From NCBI GenBank assembly GCA_946614075.1, contig CAMOGO010000114.1, forward strand, positions 1 through 5,138: a stretch of DNA of 5,138 nt. The letters are read 5' to 3'. Below, piece by piece: positions 4,328 through 5,138 of the stretch (position 1 is its first letter; every line of letters starts with the position of its first letter). This DNA comes from an uncultured Lachnospiraceae bacterium. GTDB lineage: Bacteria > Bacillota_A > Clostridia > Lachnospirales > Lachnospiraceae. The notes under the pieces are model-generated. The model made no database searches, was not told where the DNA came from, and worked only from the letters and a program-made list of their open reading frames with translations. Position numbers and translations under genes: made by a program.

Positions 4328-5138
4328 TAAGCTTTATGCCCGCCGATCTGCAGATTCCGCTCTAATGTTGTCGCGCCTTCCAGCATATTCATACCCTTGA
4401 AGACCGCGTTCGCTCCGTATTTCCGCCGGACCTCAAGCATCGCTGCCGTGAGTCTCCGGTCTCTGTCCAGAGCGTCATAGTCTACAAACATATTCATCTG
4501 ATACATTCCTGTGTCTTCCGCCACATCCATGGCGCAGACGCCGAGCCGGCGGTAAAGCAGCCGATGATCTGTCTTCTCATCAAACTGCCGCACCATCGGC
4601 GCCATGATAAGCTTCAGGCTGTTGGTGAGGGTTGCCAGCTTCACCGTACCTCCTGAGTGCTTCGGGTGAAGCCTGCCGTAAAAGTCGACGGAAACGGGCC
4701 CGTCATAGCTCGGGCAGACCTCCAGGCTTTTGTAATCGTAGGACACCCACCAGGTACAGCCCCGGGTGACCAGGTTCTTCGCAAACAGGTCACTTGTGAG
4801 GACCTCGATCATCTCCTTGAAGGCGTTCCTTGCTTCCTCGTACTTGTAGGGTCTCGGGAGCACCTGGCCGTTGCTCAGGGAATGACCTTCACTCCGGTAG
4901 CTCTTGATATCCGCCATCGTGACCGGCTCGATGCCCCAGGCATGATCCACCAGGATCTCACCGTCGATGCCGAACTGTTTGTAAAAGAACTCCTCATCCC
5001 ACTGGGACCGCTCCGCGATATCTCCCATGGTGTACATGTAGGATTTGTACAGCCTGCGGGCCTTCCCCGGGCCGATCTGCCAGAAGTCGGTCAGCGGCCG
5101 GTGGTCCCAGAGCAGGAACTTGTAGCTGTCCTCATTCA
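4327..5138 (-). CDS. Y-family (translesion) DNA polymerase, C-terminal part
   Basis: The visible 269 residues are the C-terminal half; the gene continues past the right edge, and full-length relatives are around 500 residues. Visible residues about 15-48 ('PLTDFWQIGPGKARRLYKSYMYTMGDIAE') are the thumb helix-hairpin-helix. 'GHSLSNGQVLPRPY' (about 84-97) leads into the little-finger domain that grips damaged DNA. 'YQMNMF' (about 212-217) resembles the QxxLF beta-clamp binding motif. The end 'ERNLQIGGHKA' is typical of the UvrX-like Firmicutes branch. Palm catalytic acidic residues are not in the window. The frame is open upstream of the internal ATG at 5037, and the HhH motif spans that Met, so 5037 is not the start. 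It acts on stalled replication forks. It heads a co-directional set with the YolD-like and SRAP genes, separated from the former by a hairpin-rich 155-bp gap. Confidence 0.93.
   Translation of the reverse strand, partial: NEDSYKFLLWDHRPLTDFWQIGPGKARRLYKSYMYTMGDIAERSQWDEEFFYKQFGIDGEILVDHAWGIEPVTMADIKSYRSEGHSLSNGQVLPRPYKYEEARNAFKEMIEVLTSDLFAKNLVTRGCTWWVSYDYKSLEVCPSYDGPVSVDFYGRLHPKHSGGTVKLATLTNSLKLIMAPMVRQFDEKTDHRLLYRRLGVCAMDVAEDTGMYQMNMFVDYDALDRDRRLTAAMLEVRRKYGANAVFKGMNMLEGATTLERNLQIGGHKA

Noticed and set aside
4327..5037. A separate gene starting at the ATG at 5037
   Set aside because: The same frame continues upstream to the window edge with the polymerase helix-hairpin-helix motif, so 5037 is an internal Met.

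Overview
The window looks like chromosomal DNA from an anaerobic, fairly GC-rich member of the Clostridia (Lachnospiraceae or Oscillospiraceae type). This is inferred from four things: AGGAG-type ribosome binding sites, an oxygen-sensitive aldo/keto reductase with two predicted 4Fe-4S clusters, a Y-family polymerase paired with a YolD-like protein as in Firmicutes, and protein sequences that read like that group. No species can be named. No rRNA, tRNA, CRISPR array, transposase or complete mobile element is visible.

Left part (1-1700). A minus-strand operon (small 73-74 aa helical protein, then an alpha/beta hydrolase that runs off the left edge) is divergent from a plus-strand LysR-type regulator. 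The region between them (566-733) is compact. It holds two overlapping divergent promoters, a near-perfect inverted repeat containing the LysR T-N11-A motif just downstream of the regulator's own predicted start point and about 66 bp upstream of the operon's, and a hairpin at the predicted 5' end of the operon mRNA. This is the classic layout of a LysR regulator controlling its neighbour and itself. The lysR gene ends at a hairpin plus T-run before a convergent gene.

Right part (1699-5138). All genes are on the minus strand and read right to left: a Y-family translesion DNA polymerase (C-terminal 269 residues only; the start lies beyond the right edge), a 155-bp gap packed with four successive perfect hairpins, a YolD-like protein, an SRAP/HMCES (YedK-like) abasic-site crosslinking protein whose start lies inside the yolD-like gene, an array of sixteen 10-bp repeats, and a 4Fe-4S aldo/keto reductase. 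The first three genes form a plausible DNA-damage tolerance cassette: bypass polymerase, its accessory partner, and a shield for abasic sites in single-stranded DNA. The reductase follows in the same direction with no clear promoter of its own, and a partial repeat unit supplies its Shine-Dalgarno sequence.

The two features that ordinary gene content does not explain are the 10-bp tandem array before the reductase (2851-3010) and the hairpin cluster with 15-bp flanking direct repeats after the polymerase (4196-4327). Both lie between genes of one co-directional group and may act at the RNA level. Either could also be a repeated genomic element.
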